A stretch of DNA of 15,653 nt from Gammaproteobacteria bacterium. GTDB taxonomy: Bacteria > Pseudomonadota > Gammaproteobacteria > Pseudomonadales > Azotimanducaceae. The notes beneath the pieces were generated by a model, which saw only the letters and a program-made list of their open reading frames with translations, was not told where the DNA came from and ran no database searches. A program made the position numbers and the translations under genes. The stretch lies in NCBI GenBank assembly GCA_009839405.1, contig VXPR01000119.1, positions 1 to 15,653 of the forward strand, in the 5' to 3' direction. Of this stretch, positions 15,593 through 15,653 are shown in pieces (position 1 is the first letter of the stretch; every line of letters starts with the position of its first letter).

Positions 15593-15653
15593 GGGACAGT
15601 CCCGGGGAGGCGGGGGCTGGGGCCAAGCCACGAACGGAGCGAGGGGTTTGGTG

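Noticed and set aside
15593..15603. Small palindrome GGGACAGTCCC after the CBS-gene stop
   Set aside because: The central loop would be one base, or the stem only three pairs, and no T-tract follows.

Overview
The window is from a high-G+C bacterium and has two parts. Codon use, the single-copy metabolic genes and many GTG/TTG starts fit a Gram-negative lineage such as Proteobacteria or Acidobacteriota, but the sequence does not fix the phylum. No rRNA, tRNA, intact transposase or CRISPR array was seen.

Left part (1 to about 5,905), accessory and defence-like. It opens inside a very large STAND-type NTPase that matches the Avs antiviral sensor family; its 5' end lies outside the window. Facing it tail to tail is a TIR-like effector protein of the CAP12/Pycsar type with an uncharacterised N-terminal half. 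Directly upstream of the TIR gene is a decayed tyrosine recombinase with two in-frame stops and two one-base frameshifts. It lies against the 3' end of an intact malate dehydrogenase gene. This looks like the edge of an old integrated island whose integrase has decayed while the defence genes stayed open. The Avs gene is visibly less G+C-rich than the rest: 31/60 in bases 721-780 against 43/60 in 12481-12540.

Right part (5,964-15,653), mainly housekeeping and metabolic, mostly on the minus strand. Reading in the minus direction, an ankyrin-repeat protein is followed, after a short spacer with two hairpins, by a tight run of genes: a PhyH-type Fe(II)/2-oxoglutarate oxygenase, an AcoX-like NAD-kinase-fold protein, fabV (enoyl-ACP reductase), hemE (uroporphyrinogen decarboxylase) and a VanZ-like membrane protein. 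The run has 33-base and 10-base gaps and TTGA and GTGA overlaps, so it is probably one translationally coupled operon. Next comes an AbrB-type antitoxin/Doc toxin pair with an ATGA overlap, then mdh. Divergent from the ankyrin gene, on the plus strand, are an amidohydrolase and a two-CBS-domain protein 10 bases apart.

No gene-free stretch exceeds 300 bases. Bases 3912-4134 (between the convergent defence genes) hold only a weak hairpin. Bases 6961-7145 (upstream of mdh) hold no promoter I can defend. Bases 15593-15653 hold nothing recognisable.

The most interesting content is the Avs-like/TIR-like pair beside the dead integrase, especially the unassigned N-terminal domain of the TIR protein.
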